This document shows positions 1 to 8,406 of a DNA stretch of 41,414 nucleotides, piece after piece. Origin of the DNA: Bacteroidales bacterium (GTDB lineage: Bacteria > Bacteroidota > Bacteroidia > Bacteroidales > VadinHA17); assembly GCA_025454815.1 (NCBI GenBank), contig JALONR010000032.1:1-41414 (forward strand), in the 5' to 3' direction. The notes below the pieces were generated by a model. The model was not told the origin of the DNA. It was given only the letters and a program-made list of their open reading frames with translations, and did not search any database. A program made the translations under genes and the position numbers. Within the stretch, counting starts at the first letter, position 1; each line of letters starts with the position of its first letter.

Positions 1-635
1 GAATACTCCCTTGTTCGTAATATGGTCCAGAGTACTGCCATGAGCAATACTGCCGCCCCGATATAAAATGAAAGCTTCAGGTTGAAGGGTATCAGTTTGC
101 CCTCGGCAGGCACCTCAGGCACATTGAACCAGTTTGCCAGGATCCAGGGCAGGAAGCTGCCCACAACTGCCCCTATGCCTATAAAGAAACTCTGCATGGC
201 AAATCCTGAAGTTCGCTGTTCAGAAGAGAGCATGTCACCCACAAAAGCCCTGAAGGGTTCCATGGAGATGTTGATGGAAGCATCCATGATCCACAGCATC
301 ACCGTGGCAAAGATCCATGTTGGGGAATTGGTGATGATCGCCAGTGCAAGAGAGGCAAGGATGGCTCCCGTAAGGAAATAGGGACGCCGGCGTCCGAGGC
401 GGTTCCAGGTGCGGTCACTCATGTGACCCACTATGGGCTGCACAAGAAGGCCTGTCACCGGGGCTGCTATCCAAAGTATCGGAATATCATCAATCTTTGC
501 CCCAAGTGTCTGGAAGATACGGCTCACATTGCCGTTCTGAAGGGCAAAGCCAAACTGGATGCCCAGGAAACCAAAACTCATGTTCCAGATCTGCCAGAAA
601 GACAGCCCCGGTTTGCGTCTGTAGATCACATTCAT
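1..635 (-). CDS. MFS sugar/cation symporter, SLC45/GPH type (partial, C-terminus off the left edge)
   Basis: This reading frame runs from an ATG at 635 to the window edge without a stop, giving about 211 residues, the N-terminal half of a 12-helix transporter. Translation shows alternating hydrophobic helices and the loop VQPIVGHMSDRTWNRLGRRRPY, the MFS loop 2-3 signature (D-R...GRRRP) in the form seen in SLC45/sucrose and maltose-type permeases. An acidic helix, WIMDASINISMEPFRAFVGD, is also typical of that group. It would import a sugar with a cation across the inner membrane. It diverges from the fumarase gene, and a candidate promoter lies 46-75 bp upstream. The substrate cannot be read from the sequence. 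Family assignment is confident, sub-family less so. Confidence 0.85.
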   Translation of the reverse strand, partial: MNVIYRRKPGLSFWQIWNMSFGFLGIQFGFALQNGNVSRIFQTLGAKIDDIPILWIAAPVTGLLVQPIVGHMSDRTWNRLGRRRPYFLTGAILASLALAIITNSPTWIFATVMLWIMDASINISMEPFRAFVGDMLSSEQRTSGFAMQSFFIGIGAVVGSFLPWILANWFNVPEVPAEGKLIPFNLKLSFYIGAAVLLMAVLWTILRTREY

Positions 636-680
636 AGTAAGGTTGCTGTTAGTTTTATTACCCTGTTCCGTTAACCTATT

Positions 681-710
681 CAAAATTAGTTGAAAATTCG
701 GTTCCGCAAT
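681..710 (-). promoter_or_regulatory. Candidate Bacteroidota promoter for the MFS gene
   Basis: On the minus strand TAATTTTG (681-688) matches the -7 consensus TAnnTTTG exactly. ATTG (707-710) sits 18 bp upstream as a weak -33 element. It lies about 46 bp from the ATG at 635. Confidence 0.4.
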
Positions 711-855
711 AGGTGCTTAAGGCGTCTAAATGCCGATTTTTCGGGCATTTGCGTTGTTTCAGTTATTTCAAACGTTTTCGGCCTGAGGGATAAATTTTAT
801 GACTCCTGCTTATTTAGACGATTTATAAATAACATATTTCACTATTGCCTTCCTG

Positions 856-883
856 ATCCGCCAGTTGGCGGATACGGGATTGA
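856..883 (+). repeat. Dispersed intergenic hairpin repeat, copy A
   Basis: A 7 bp stem ATCCGCC / GGCGGAT closes a 4-nt loop (AGTT) and is followed by ACGGGATTGA. The same block recurs at 17763, 18981 and 19021 with different loop bases. The related flank, rich in CTTGCT and TGCCTGTTGCC, continues to about 935. Confidence 0.75.
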
Positions 884-914
884 ATCTCCTTCTTTGTCGG
901 ATCTTCAACTTGCT

Positions 915-946
915 CTTGCTTATTGCCTGTTGCCTTCATATCTTTG
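915..946 (+). promoter_or_regulatory. Candidate promoter for the fumarase gene
   Basis: TATCTTTG at 939-946 is an exact -7 element, with CTTG at 915-918 and a 20 bp spacer. It predicts a leader of about 20 nt before the ATG at 976. It begins right at the end of the flank of repeat copy A. Confidence 0.5.
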
Positions 947-975
947 AGAGAGCAAAGCCCTTAAATGATATAACC

Positions 976-2595
976 ATGGGAGAATTCATCTATGAAAAGC
1001 CTTTCCAGCACGGGAAGGATGAAACCAGGTATCGCCGTTTAACTTCAGATCATGTCAGGATGACCGAGTGTTGCGGAAGGAAGGTGCTTCAGGTTCAGCC
1101 TGAAGCACTGCGGATGCTTGCACGGCAGGCGTTCATTGATGTCAACTTTTACCTGCGCACCTCGCACCTCGGAAAGCTGGCCGGAATACTTGATGATCCG
1201 GAAGCCACTGACAATGATAAGTTTGTGGCATGGGTGATGCTTCGCAATACGGTTATATCGGCGGAGGGAAAGCTGCCATGGTGCCAGGACACCGGCACTG
1301 CCATTGCCATGGCATGGAAGGGGGAGGATGTTTTTACGGGTACGGATGATTCGCAGCATATAAGCAGGGGTATCTGGGAGACGTACAATGAAAAGAACCT
1401 CCGCTATTCGCAGATTGTTCCCGCTACCATGTTTGAGGAGAAGAATACCGGCAGCAATTTGCCCGCGCAGATAGACATTGCTTCATGTCCTGGAGATGAA
1501 TACAGGTTTCTTTTCATTGCCAAGGGAGGGGGATCGGCAAATAAGACATTCCTGTACCAGCAGTCGAAGTCGTTGCTGAATGAAGCTTCACTCAGGAAGT
1601 TCGTTCGCGAGAAGATTGAAGACCTGGGCACGGCTGCGTGCCCGCCGTATCACCTTGCACTGGTAATTGGCGGCACCTCGGCGGAGATGACACTCAAGAC
1701 GGTAAAGCTGGCTTCGGCCGGGTATCTTGATGATCTGCCGTCCTCAGGCAACGCAGCCGGCCGCGCTTTCCGCGACAGGGAATGGGAGGAGAAGGTTGAA
1801 AAGATATGCCAGGAGTTTGGCATGGGTGCCCAGTTCGGAGGCAAATACTTCGTGCATGATGTGAGGGTCATCCGCCTGCCGCGTCATGCCGCATCGTGCC
1901 CTGTTGGTATAGGTGTCAGCTGCAGTGCAGACCGTAACATAAAGGGGAAAATTACTGCAGAAGGCATCTTCATTGAGCAGCTTGATACTGAGCCGGCCAG
2001 GTTCGTGCCTGAAAAGGCCCCGGAGCTTGACAGGCCGGTTGAGATCAATCTTGAGAAACCGATGAAGGAGATACTGGCAGAGCTGACGAAATACCCGGTG
2101 AAGACCAGGCTGAGCCTGAGCGGAACCCTGATAGTGGCACGCGATATGGCACATGCCCGCATCAAGCAGATGCTTGACGAAGGGAAACCGATGCCCGATT
2201 ACTTTAAGAATCACCCGGTCTACTATGCCGGCCCGGCCAAGACACCGGAGGGGATGGCCTCCGGATCATTCGGCCCCACCACCGCCGGCCGTATGGATAC
2301 CTACGTTGATCTTTTCCAGAGCCATGGCGGCTCCATGATCATGCTGGCCAAAGGCAACCGCTCAAAACAGGTTATTGATGCATGCAGGAAGCATGGTGGA
2401 TTCTACCTTGGTTCAGTAGGCGGACCGGCAGCCATACTTGCTGCCGAAAACATTCTGTCAGTTGAGGTCGTTGCTTTTGAGGAGCTGGGAATGGAAGCCG
2501 TCCGCAAGATTGTGGTGAAGAACATGCCTGCCTTCATCCTGACGGATGACAAGGGGAATGATTTCTACCAGGCAGTAGGGGGCGAGCGTAAATAA
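976..2595 (+). CDS. fumA: Fumarate hydratase, class I (iron-sulfur)
   Basis: This enzyme interconverts fumarate and malate with a [4Fe-4S] cluster in the cytoplasm. The 539-residue product has the usual class I length. The three cluster cysteines are C103 (LPWCQDTGT), C222 ([14 protein letters not shown]) and C316 (GVSCSADRN), matching E. coli FumA C105, C224 and C318 with one constant offset. The C-terminal beta domain carries GPTTAGRMD and SVGGPAAIL. The ATG at 976 is preferred over the longer frame opening at 865, because upstream codons lie in the repeat and promoter and add a non-homologous N-terminus. In a fermenting anaerobe the enzyme fits the reductive malate-fumarate-succinate branch. 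It is oxygen- and superoxide-sensitive, in keeping with the peroxide-defence genes nearby. FumA versus FumB naming is arbitrary. Confidence 0.93.
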   Translation: MGEFIYEKPFQHGKDETRYRRLTSDHVRMTECCGRKVLQVQPEALRMLARQAFIDVNFYLRTSHLGKLAGILDDPEATDNDKFVAWVMLRNTVISAEGKLPWCQDTGTAIAMAWKGEDVFTGTDDSQHISRGIWETYNEKNLRYSQIVPATMFEEKNTGSNLPAQIDIASCPGDEYRFLFIAKGGGSANKTFLYQQSKSLLNEASLRKFVREKIEDLGTAACPPYHLALVIGGTSAEMTLKTVKLASAGYLDDLPSSGNAAGRAFRDREWEEKVEKICQEFGMGAQFGGKYFVHDVRVIRLPRHAASCPVGIGVSCSADRNIKGKITAEGIFIEQLDTEPARFVPEKAPELDRPVEINLEKPMKEILAELTKYPVKTRLSLSGTLIVARDMAHARIKQMLDEGKPMPDYFKNHPVYYAGPAKTPEGMASGSFGPTTAGRMDTYVDLFQSHGGSMIMLAKGNRSKQVIDACRKHGGFYLGSVGGPAAILAAENILSVEVVAFEELGMEAVRKIVVKNMPAFILTDDKGNDFYQAVGGERK

Positions 2596-2671
2596 AATGC
2601 CCCGGGTGGATTTTTAGCGAACAGCCGGATTGCAGGCGAGGACAATCTCAGGAGGCAACAGTTGAATTTGC

Positions 2672-2706
2672 GTCCCGGCACTGCGTGTGCGGGATTGAAC
2701 CTGCTC
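2672..2706 (+). repeat. Degenerate copy of the dispersed repeat (copy E)
   Basis: GTGCGGGATTGAACCTGCTC matches the right flank of the repeat family. The hairpin itself is decayed (CCCGGCACTGCGTG). It lies 77 bp after the fumarase stop. The rest of the gap 2596-2888 is AT-rich, with no gene seen. Confidence 0.45.
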
Positions 2707-2848
2707 TTATGTTGCAGACTTAATTTGCGAATTTGTGAGCCCGGCCTCAGACAATAGAAAACGGAAAACTTAGGTATAAAAAATACACAATAACAATATA
2801 TATAATTAAAAAATATAAGATAAATGGTCCGCATGCGATATAAATTGC

Positions 2849-2856
2849 TATTTTTG
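2849..2856 (+). promoter_or_regulatory. Candidate -7 promoter element for asnB
   Basis: TATTTTTG is an exact TAnnTTTG match 32 bp before the asnB ATG. No good -33 TTTG is present at the expected distance. Confidence 0.4.
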
Positions 2857-2888
2857 CTCCCTTTAACTCATAAAACATTTATATCTGT

Positions 2889-4553
2889 ATGTGTGGTGTT
2901 GTTGGTGTTTTTGACCTGAAAGTCAAGGCAGAGGATCTGCGTCAGCAGGTTCTGGGTATGTCCGGAAAACTGAGGCATCGCGGGCCGGACTGGTCAGGCA
3001 TCTATTGCGGAGAGAAGGCAATAATAGCTCATGAGCGGCTTTCAATAGTTGATGTGCAATCGGGCGGCCAGCCCCTTTACAGTCGTGACCGGAAGCTGAT
3101 CCTCGGGGTCAACGGAGAGATCTACAATCACCGGGAAATCAGGGAACGGTACGGTGACAGGTATGATTTTACCACAAAGTCTGATTGCGAGGTGATTCTT
3201 GCATTGTATGCAGATCGTGGTTGTGACTTCCTGGATGAGCTGAACGGGATATTTGCTTTTGTGCTCTATGATGAAGTGAACGACTGCTTTCTTGCAGCAA
3301 GGGATCACATTGGCATAGTGCCATTCTACATGGGGTGGGACATGTTCGGGAACCTGTATTTCTCATCGGAGCTGAAGGCTCTGGAAGGGATCTGCAGGAA
3401 GATTGAGACATTTCCCCCGGGGCACTGTTATTTCAGCCGGGACGGTGTGATGAAAAAATGGTATCACCGCGACTGGACATCCTTTGATGCGGTTGCGGAA
3501 AATCCCAGCGATATTGCACTCCTTCGCGAGGCTCTCGAAAAGGCCGTACACCGCCAGCTTATGTCTGACGTGCCGTACGGAGTTCTTCTCTCCGGAGGCC
3601 TTGACAGTTCGGTTATTTCGGCTGTTGCGAAGAAGTATGCTGCACGCCGCATTGAGACTGATGATAAGGCGGAAGCATGGTGGCCTCAGCTGCACTCCTT
3701 CGCCATCGGGCTTGAGGGATCACCTGACCTTGCGGCTGCCCGCAGGGTGGCTGAACATATAGGCACGGTACATCATGAGATAAACATTACGGTCCAGGAG
3801 GGACTTGACGCAGTCCGTGATGTCATTTACTATCTTGAGACATATGATGTTACAACTGTCAGGGCATCAACACCCATGTACCTGATGGCCAGGGTGATCA
3901 AGTCGATGGGAGTGAAGATGGTACTTTCCGGGGAGGGAGCTGATGAGGTCTTCGGGGGGTATCTGTACTTCCACCGGGCACCCGGTCCGCGTGAGTTCCA
4001 TGAGGAAACGGTGCGCAAGCTATCCAAGCTACATCTCTATGACTGTCTCCGTGCAAACAAGTCACTGGCAGCATGGGGCGTTGAAGGGAGGGTTCCGTTT
4101 CTTGACAAGGAGTTCCTTGACGTGGCAATGAGGATCAATCCGGCCGATAAGATGGCCGGAAACGGAAAGATGGAGAAATGGATTCTCAGGAAGGCATTCG
4201 AGGACTATCTTCCGCACGACATCGCCTGGCGGCAGAAGGAACAGTTCTCTGACGGAGTGGGTTATAACTGGATCGACACCCTGAAGGAGCTGACAGCGAA
4301 GAAGGTAACTGATGAGATGATGGCCACGGCCCGTTACAGGTTCCCTGTCAACACACCGCTTACAAGGGAGGAGTATTATTACCGCTCAATCTTCTCGGAG
4401 CACTTCCCGTCGGAGACAGCTGCAATGACCGTTCCGTCAGTACCCTCAGTGGCATGCAGTACGGCTGAAGCCCTGGCGTGGGATGAGGCGTTCCGTAACC
4501 AGAATGAGCCCTCGGGCCGCGCCATTCGAAACGTACACGTGAGTTCATACTGA
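2889..4553 (+). CDS. asnB: Asparagine synthetase B, glutamine-hydrolysing
   Basis: It makes asparagine from aspartate, ATP and glutamine in the cytoplasm. The product is 554 residues, the length of E. coli AsnB. It opens MCGVVGVFD, so Cys2 becomes the N-terminal nucleophile of the class II glutaminase domain (about 1-190), with RHRGPD at 29-34 and NGEIYNHRE at 75-83. The synthetase domain carries the pyrophosphate loop SGGLDSS (235-241) and SGEGADEVFGGY. The start is fixed by the catalytic Cys2. It stands alone between fumarase and the oppositely oriented peroxide operon, sharing a short convergent gap with the operon's terminator. No feedback motif is visible. Confidence 0.96.
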   Translation: MCGVVGVFDLKVKAEDLRQQVLGMSGKLRHRGPDWSGIYCGEKAIIAHERLSIVDVQSGGQPLYSRDRKLILGVNGEIYNHREIRERYGDRYDFTTKSDCEVILALYADRGCDFLDELNGIFAFVLYDEVNDCFLAARDHIGIVPFYMGWDMFGNLYFSSELKALEGICRKIETFPPGHCYFSRDGVMKKWYHRDWTSFDAVAENPSDIALLREALEKAVHRQLMSDVPYGVLLSGGLDSSVISAVAKKYAARRIETDDKAEAWWPQLHSFAIGLEGSPDLAAARRVAEHIGTVHHEINITVQEGLDAVRDVIYYLETYDVTTVRASTPMYLMARVIKSMGVKMVLSGEGADEVFGGYLYFHRAPGPREFHEETVRKLSKLHLYDCLRANKSLAAWGVEGRVPFLDKEFLDVAMRINPADKMAGNGKMEKWILRKAFEDYLPHDIAWRQKEQFSDGVGYNWIDTLKELTAKKVTDEMMATARYRFPVNTPLTREEYYYRSIFSEHFPSETAAMTVPSVPSVACSTAEALAWDEAFRNQNEPSGRAIRNVHVSSY

Positions 4554-4554
4554 T

Positions 4555-4591
4555 AAAAAAGAGGGTGACCACGGTCTGTGAGCCACCCTCT
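4555..4591 (-). terminator. Intrinsic terminator of the peroxide operon
   Basis: On the minus strand AGAGGGTG pairs with CACCCTCT (8 bp, ends at 4591 and 4560), followed directly by a T-run (4560-4555). It lies 24 bp after the peroxiredoxin stop. The stem may also serve asnB on the plus strand, but that side lacks a T-run. Confidence 0.85.
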
Positions 4592-4614
4592 GATCTGATC
4601 AAACTTACAAAAAA

Positions 4615-5319
4615 CTATTTCTTAAGCACCGTGTCAAGTATCTTTTGCCTGTCAAGCTTCTTGGTGCAGAAGAACCAGTCGTAGCACTTCATCTCTTCCT
4701 TGCTTTCCATCCGTTCTTTTGCAACGCCGCATGATCCGGCTGTGGGAACGATGACATCGTCACCAGGCTGCCAGTCTGCGGGCAGAGCCACTGAGAATGC
4801 GTCAGCTGTCTGCAGCCCGAGGACCACCCTGTAGATCTCCTCAAAGTTACGGCCGAGACTCAGCGGGTAGTAAAGGATGGTGCGGATGATACCCTTGGGA
4901 TCAATAAAGAATACGGCCCTGACCGCCTTGGTGTTGCTTTCACCCGGCATCATCATTCCGTACTTCATTGCAACTTCCATGGTGATATCCTCAATGAGGG
5001 GGAACTTCACCTCAACATCCTTCATTCCCTTGTATTCGATCTTCTCCTTTATGGTACGCAGCCATGCGATATGGCTGTAAAGACCGTCTACTGACAGACC
5101 TACGAGTTTGGTGTTTGCCTTTTCGAATTTCTCTGCCATGGTGGCAAAGGTCATGAACTCGGAAGTACAGACAGGTGTAAAGTCAGCCGGGTGGCTGAAG
5201 AGGATGACCCAGCTTCCCTTGTAATCATTAGGGAAATTGATTTCACCCTGGGTTGTTACAGCCTTGAATTCAGGAGCCTTGTCGCCAATACGCGGCATTG
5301 CATTGATTTTTTCTTCCAT
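4615..5319 (-). CDS. Peroxiredoxin, Prx6-like / archaeal thioredoxin-peroxidase type
   Basis: It reduces H2O2 and organic peroxides with a reactive cysteine. The 234-residue product carries the peroxidatic motif PADFTPVC (Cys51) in a thioredoxin fold. A long C-terminal arm has Cys197 and the pair Cys212/Cys218 in CYDWFFC. This layout matches the long peroxiredoxins of the Aeropyrum type, where the C-terminal cysteines resolve the oxidised enzyme. The family normally starts near residue 8 (MPRIGDKAPEF), so M1 (5319) and M8 are both possible. It is the last gene before the terminator, 95 bp downstream of the ferritin-like gene; that gap is AT-rich and may hold a second promoter. The partner reductant is unknown. 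Confidence 0.9.
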   Translation of the reverse strand: MEEKINAMPRIGDKAPEFKAVTTQGEINFPNDYKGSWVILFSHPADFTPVCTSEFMTFATMAEKFEKANTKLVGLSVDGLYSHIAWLRTIKEKIEYKGMKDVEVKFPLIEDITMEVAMKYGMMMPGESNTKAVRAVFFIDPKGIIRTILYYPLSLGRNFEEIYRVVLGLQTADAFSVALPADWQPGDDVIVPTAGSCGVAKERMESKEEMKCYDWFFCTKKLDRQKILDTVLKK

Positions 5320-5414
5320 AATTGAATTTGTTTTTATAATTATACATTATTGTTGGTAATTCATATAATAATGATATACAGGCAAATGCTTCGGCAAATA
5401 CCTGAGACCAATCC

Positions 5415-5915
5415 TTACCTGCGCCGCTCTATCATCAGATCAAAGTCCTCCTTGAGCGCAACGAGGTCCTCCTCATGTTCAACCTCATCGGTAAGGATCT
5501 GAAGAACGATGTTGTAGGTTATGGGATCAGCTTCCCTGGTAATTGAAAGGAGCTTGTTGTAGACCCTGATTGCACATTGTTCTCCCTTGATGTTCTGGTC
5601 GAGCACCACCGATACGAAGGGATCTTCCGGGGCGTCATAGCCGCAGTTTGTGATCCTTGACCACTCATCCGGGGAGAGCACAGGTGTACCGCCCAGCTGA
5701 ACGATCCTGTCAACAAGCAGCTGTGCGTGGGTCAGTTCTTCTGTCGCATGCAATTCCAGTTCTGCAATGACTGCATCCTTCATCGGCCCCTTTACAACCT
5801 TGGCACCGATCCAGTACTGGTAATATGCCAGCCATTCGTCAGCAAGTGCCTTGTTCAGGAGAGTGAGCAGTTCCTCAACATCCATCTTTACAATTGATCT
5901 TCCGATTTCTGCCAT
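5415..5915 (-). CDS. Dps-like ferritin (DPSL / thioferritin type)
   Basis: It probably oxidises Fe(II) with H2O2 and stores iron in a 12-subunit shell, protecting DNA and proteins from Fenton chemistry. The 166-residue four-helix protein has the di-iron set E27, E60/H63 (EELTH), E112 and E144/H147 (DEVEH), the bacterioferritin pattern. Two cysteines, C91 (NCGY) and C114 (EQC), lie beside the metal site, as in the Sulfolobus and Bacteroides thetaiotaomicron DPSL proteins. This pair separates it from ordinary Dps and Bfr; no heme-ligand methionine is obvious. It sits 46 bp downstream of katA and 95 bp upstream of peroxiredoxin in the same direction. Two in-frame Met (1 and 11) are possible starts; M1 keeps the spacing usual for the family. 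Confidence 0.85.
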   Translation of the reverse strand: MAEIGRSIVKMDVEELLTLLNKALADEWLAYYQYWIGAKVVKGPMKDAVIAELELHATEELTHAQLLVDRIVQLGGTPVLSPDEWSRITNCGYDAPEDPFVSVVLDQNIKGEQCAIRVYNKLLSITREADPITYNIVLQILTDEVEHEEDLVALKEDFDLMIERRR

Positions 5916-5961
5916 GGTAATTTTAAATTTAATGGTTAGTATTTAATTGGATTTCATTGAA

Positions 5962-7434
5962 TTACTTTGCCGGGGGATACTTGATCCCGAGGCCTTTGGC
6001 CACCATCTGTGCCAGTTCCTTGTCAGCCTTGTGGAAATGCTCCAGCTGACGCATCAGTATCTCCTTCTTTTTCGGGCCAGATACTCCTTTAAGGGCACCG
6101 ACGAAGTTGGCCACGGTATTGGCTCTCTCCTTGTCGGTCATGACTTTTCTGAAGAGGGCTCCCGCCTGCGAATAATGGTCATTGTCATTCTTATTACGGT
6201 CCCATGTGTCAGCCACTTCGGATTCAAGGCTCATCGGGGGCTCCTTGTATTCCTTGTCGGCTTCAATATCGTCAAAGCTGTTAGGGAAGTAGTTGGGAGC
6301 TGATCCTCCGTTTCCGTTGAGCGCCATAAACCCGTCTCTCTGGTGATTATGCACGGGTACAACAGGCCTGTTTACCGGGAGCTGCTCGTAGTTGGCACCC
6401 AGCCTGTAGCGATGTGCATCAGGGTAGGCCAGAATTCGTCCCTGCAGCATCTTGTCGGGTGAGAGACCGATACCCGGGATAGTATTCGAAGGGGCGAAGG
6501 CAGCTTGTTCGACCTCGGCAAAGTAGTTTGCAGGAATCTCATTCAGCTCCATAACACCGGCCTCGATTAGTGGAAACTCTTTATGCGGCCATACTTTTGT
6601 AAGGTCGAAGGGATTCCATTTGAATTTCTTCGCCTGGGCCTCCGTCATCACCTGTATCTTCAGGGTCCACTTCGGGAAATCCTTCCGGTTGATTGCCTCA
6701 ACGAGATCGCGCTGAGAGTAATCAGGATCCTTCCCGCGAAGCTCATCGGCCTGTGGGCCTGTGAGGGTCTTGTTACCCTGTTGTGTCTTGAAATGGAACT
6801 TCACCCATACCCGTTCGTTCTTTTTGTTGTACATAGAGAAAGTATGGCTGCCGTATCCGTTCATGAACCTGTATCCGTCAGGTGTACCCCTGTCGCTGAA
6901 CAGGATCATCACCTGGTGAAGGCTCTCCGGGTTGAGACTCCAGTAGTCCCACATCATTGTAGGACTCTTGAGGTTGGTCTTCGGATCGCGCTTCTGGGTA
7001 TGGATAAAATCCGGAAATTTCTTGGCATCCTTGATGAAGAAGACCGGGGTGTTGTTACCAACCAGATCCCAGTTTCCCTCTTCGGTATAGAACTTGACGG
7101 CAAAACCTCTCGGATCACGTTCTGTATCAGCGCTCCCTTTCTCTCCTCCGACTGTTGAGAAGCGGACCAGGACACGGCATTTGTTGCCGATCTTGCTAAA
7201 GAGTTTCGCCTTCGTGTATTTTGTGATGTTGCCGGTAACGGTAAAGGTTCCGAATGCACCGGTACCCTTGGCGTGGACAACCCTCTCGGGTATACGTTCA
7301 CGGTTAAAGTGAGCCAGTTTCTCATGGAGATGATAATCCTGAAGGAGAACTGGTCCCCTCGGACCTGCGGTCATGCTGTCTTCGTTCTCGAAGTACGGCC
7401 TGCCGGCTGCTGTTGTAAGCTTCTTCTTTTTCAT
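5962..7434 (-). CDS. katA: Monofunctional heme catalase, small subunit
   Basis: It dismutates H2O2 to water and oxygen in the cytoplasm. The 490-residue product shows the clade 3 pattern: N-terminal threading arm ending [13 protein letters not shown], catalytic H54 ([12 protein letters not shown]) and N127 (VGNNTPVFF), and proximal heme ligand Y337 in [14 protein letters not shown]. The C-terminus is short, so there is no large-subunit flavodoxin-like domain. The ATG lies 12 bp after the ybaN stop. The gene is therefore very likely read from the perR promoter and controlled by PerR. A long antisense frame inside it (6583-7158) is a shadow. Confidence 0.97.
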   Translation of the reverse strand: MKKKKLTTAAGRPYFENEDSMTAGPRGPVLLQDYHLHEKLAHFNRERIPERVVHAKGTGAFGTFTVTGNITKYTKAKLFSKIGNKCRVLVRFSTVGGEKGSADTERDPRGFAVKFYTEEGNWDLVGNNTPVFFIKDAKKFPDFIHTQKRDPKTNLKSPTMMWDYWSLNPESLHQVMILFSDRGTPDGYRFMNGYGSHTFSMYNKKNERVWVKFHFKTQQGNKTLTGPQADELRGKDPDYSQRDLVEAINRKDFPKWTLKIQVMTEAQAKKFKWNPFDLTKVWPHKEFPLIEAGVMELNEIPANYFAEVEQAAFAPSNTIPGIGLSPDKMLQGRILAYPDAHRYRLGANYEQLPVNRPVVPVHNHQRDGFMALNGNGGSAPNYFPNSFDDIEADKEYKEPPMSLESEVADTWDRNKNDNDHYSQAGALFRKVMTDKERANTVANFVGALKGVSGPKKKEILMRQLEHFHKADKELAQMVAKGLGIKYPPAK

Positions 7435-7446
7435 GTTTACAGGTTT

Positions 7447-7821
7447 TTAATGATTGCTTATTTTTGAATTGTTGTTGCCACGGAAAAAGTAGAGTATCTT
7501 GAAAAGGGTACCGGTAATCCCGACTGTAACGAGCAGAAGCCTGACCCAGGTCTTGTCAGCCAGGAATATAACTGACAGGATTATCATTAACCACATTATT
7601 GTCAGTGCGTAATAGCCGGCTCTCCTTCGTGAGCGGGAGGTAAGGTATCTTGAGGTCAGACGACCATTGACAACCCTGTTGTAAAGTTCCGGTGAGCTCT
7701 TTACATAAAGTACGGTGGAGAGTAGTACAAAAGGGGTGGTGGGGAGCACCGGGATAAAAATACCGATGATTCCCAGGGCAAGTGAAACAGTTCCGCTTGA
7801 TATGAGCAGGAGCCTTATCAT
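7447..7821 (-). CDS. ybaN: YbaN/DUF454 family small inner-membrane protein
   Basis: This 124-residue protein has three to four hydrophobic segments (about 4-22, 25-43, 69-86, 91-110). It carries the DUF454 signature: LGIIGIFIPVLPTTPFVLL followed by a YVKSSPELYNR stretch. The biochemical role of the family is not established. Its ATG overlaps the perR stop by 4 bp, and katA follows after 12 bp, so it is translationally coupled inside a peroxide-response operon. Other bacteria also carry DUF454 genes next to heme or oxidative-stress genes; a role in membrane or heme handling here is inference only. Confidence 0.88.
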   Translation of the reverse strand: MIRLLLISSGTVSLALGIIGIFIPVLPTTPFVLLSTVLYVKSSPELYNRVVNGRLTSRYLTSRSRRRAGYYALTIMWLMIILSVIFLADKTWVRLLLVTVGITGTLFKILYFFRGNNNSKISNH

Positions 7822-8375
7822 TTTTTGCTCACGTTCATTCTATTATCACCATTCTCACCGCTTTTTCCGGTGGTGTTCCTTTTGTCCGTATGTATGTCTG
7901 TTTCCCTGAAAGAGTTACCGGTGTCTGTATGCTTTCCTGTTTTCCTTACCGCTTTCCGGTCATCAGTATACCTTCCCACAATCTGCAGTTTGATATCATC
8001 TATCATGAAATCGGGTATCCTTTTCTTTTCAAAGTAATTGTACAGAATCTGTGTAAGCTCGACATCATAATAGTCCTCTATCCGGTCACAGAGTGCACAA
8101 TAGATATGGTGATGATTTTCCTTGACCGCATCATACCTGAGCAGCCCGCTGTCAGTCTTTACTCTCTTAAGGATATCCCTGTCAACCAGAGTCTCAAGGG
8201 TTTTGTAGACTGTTCCCAATGCAATATCGGGGTGTTTTTTCCTGATGAACTGGCTTACCTCTTCAGCAGTCGGATGGTCATGAAGCAGATCCACTGCCTC
8301 AAAAACCGCAAGTCGTTGCGGAGTGACCCGGAGCCCTTTGGCCCTGAGCTTTGAACTGTAATCTTCAGACTTCAT
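7818..8375 (-). CDS. perR: Peroxide-responsive Fur-family repressor PerR
   Basis: This 185-residue repressor has a winged helix (about 1-80, GLRVTPQRLAVFEA, LGTVYKTLETL) and a metal-sensing domain. The sensing site is complete: H34, D82, H88, H90 and D101 match B. subtilis PerR H37, D85, H91, H93 and D104 with a constant offset. The Asp at the last position is the residue that marks PerR rather than Fur. The first structural-zinc pair is present (C93, C96), but the second CxxC is gone (GRYTDD in its place). A 40-residue hydrophilic, repetitive tail follows. The ATG at 8375 is chosen because the longer frame (to 8429) would run through the promoter and operator. It heads the operon perR-ybaN-katA-dpsl-prx and likely represses it until peroxide oxidises the sensing histidines. 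Confidence 0.92.
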   Translation of the reverse strand: MKSEDYSSKLRAKGLRVTPQRLAVFEAVDLLHDHPTAEEVSQFIRKKHPDIALGTVYKTLETLVDRDILKRVKTDSGLLRYDAVKENHHHIYCALCDRIEDYYDVELTQILYNYFEKKRIPDFMIDDIKLQIVGRYTDDRKAVRKTGKHTDTGNSFRETDIHTDKRNTTGKSGENGDNRMNVSKK

Positions 8376-8379
8376 TAGA

Positions 8380-8394
8380 TAAGAATGATTCTTA
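8380..8394. promoter_or_regulatory. Probable PerR operator (perfect 7-1-7 palindrome)
   Basis: TAAGAATGATTCTTA is a perfect inverted repeat of 7 bp around one base, the geometry of the Bacillus PerR box (TTATAATnATTATAA), with most positions identical. It lies between the predicted transcription start and the perR ATG, where a bound repressor would block transcription. Confidence 0.7.
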
Positions 8395-8406
8395 ACAAGG
8401 AATAAA

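Larger units (their letters stand above)
636..975. other. Divergent intergenic region, MFS / fumarase
   Basis: This 340 bp gap holds the minus-strand MFS promoter, one copy of the dispersed hairpin repeat (from 856) and the plus-strand fumarase promoter (915-946). No further gene is convincing here. Confidence 0.6.

Noticed and set aside
1744-2214. 156-residue minus-strand frame in the fumarase gene
   Set aside because: Shadow of the fumarase coding sequence.
5320-5414. PerR box and separate promoter for peroxiredoxin
   Set aside because: The gap has TTATAATTATAC, similar to one half of a PerR box, but no second half and no TAnnTTTG element. AT-rich chance match.
6583-7158. 191-residue plus-strand frame inside katA
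   Set aside because: Antisense shadow of a highly conserved catalase; no family features.
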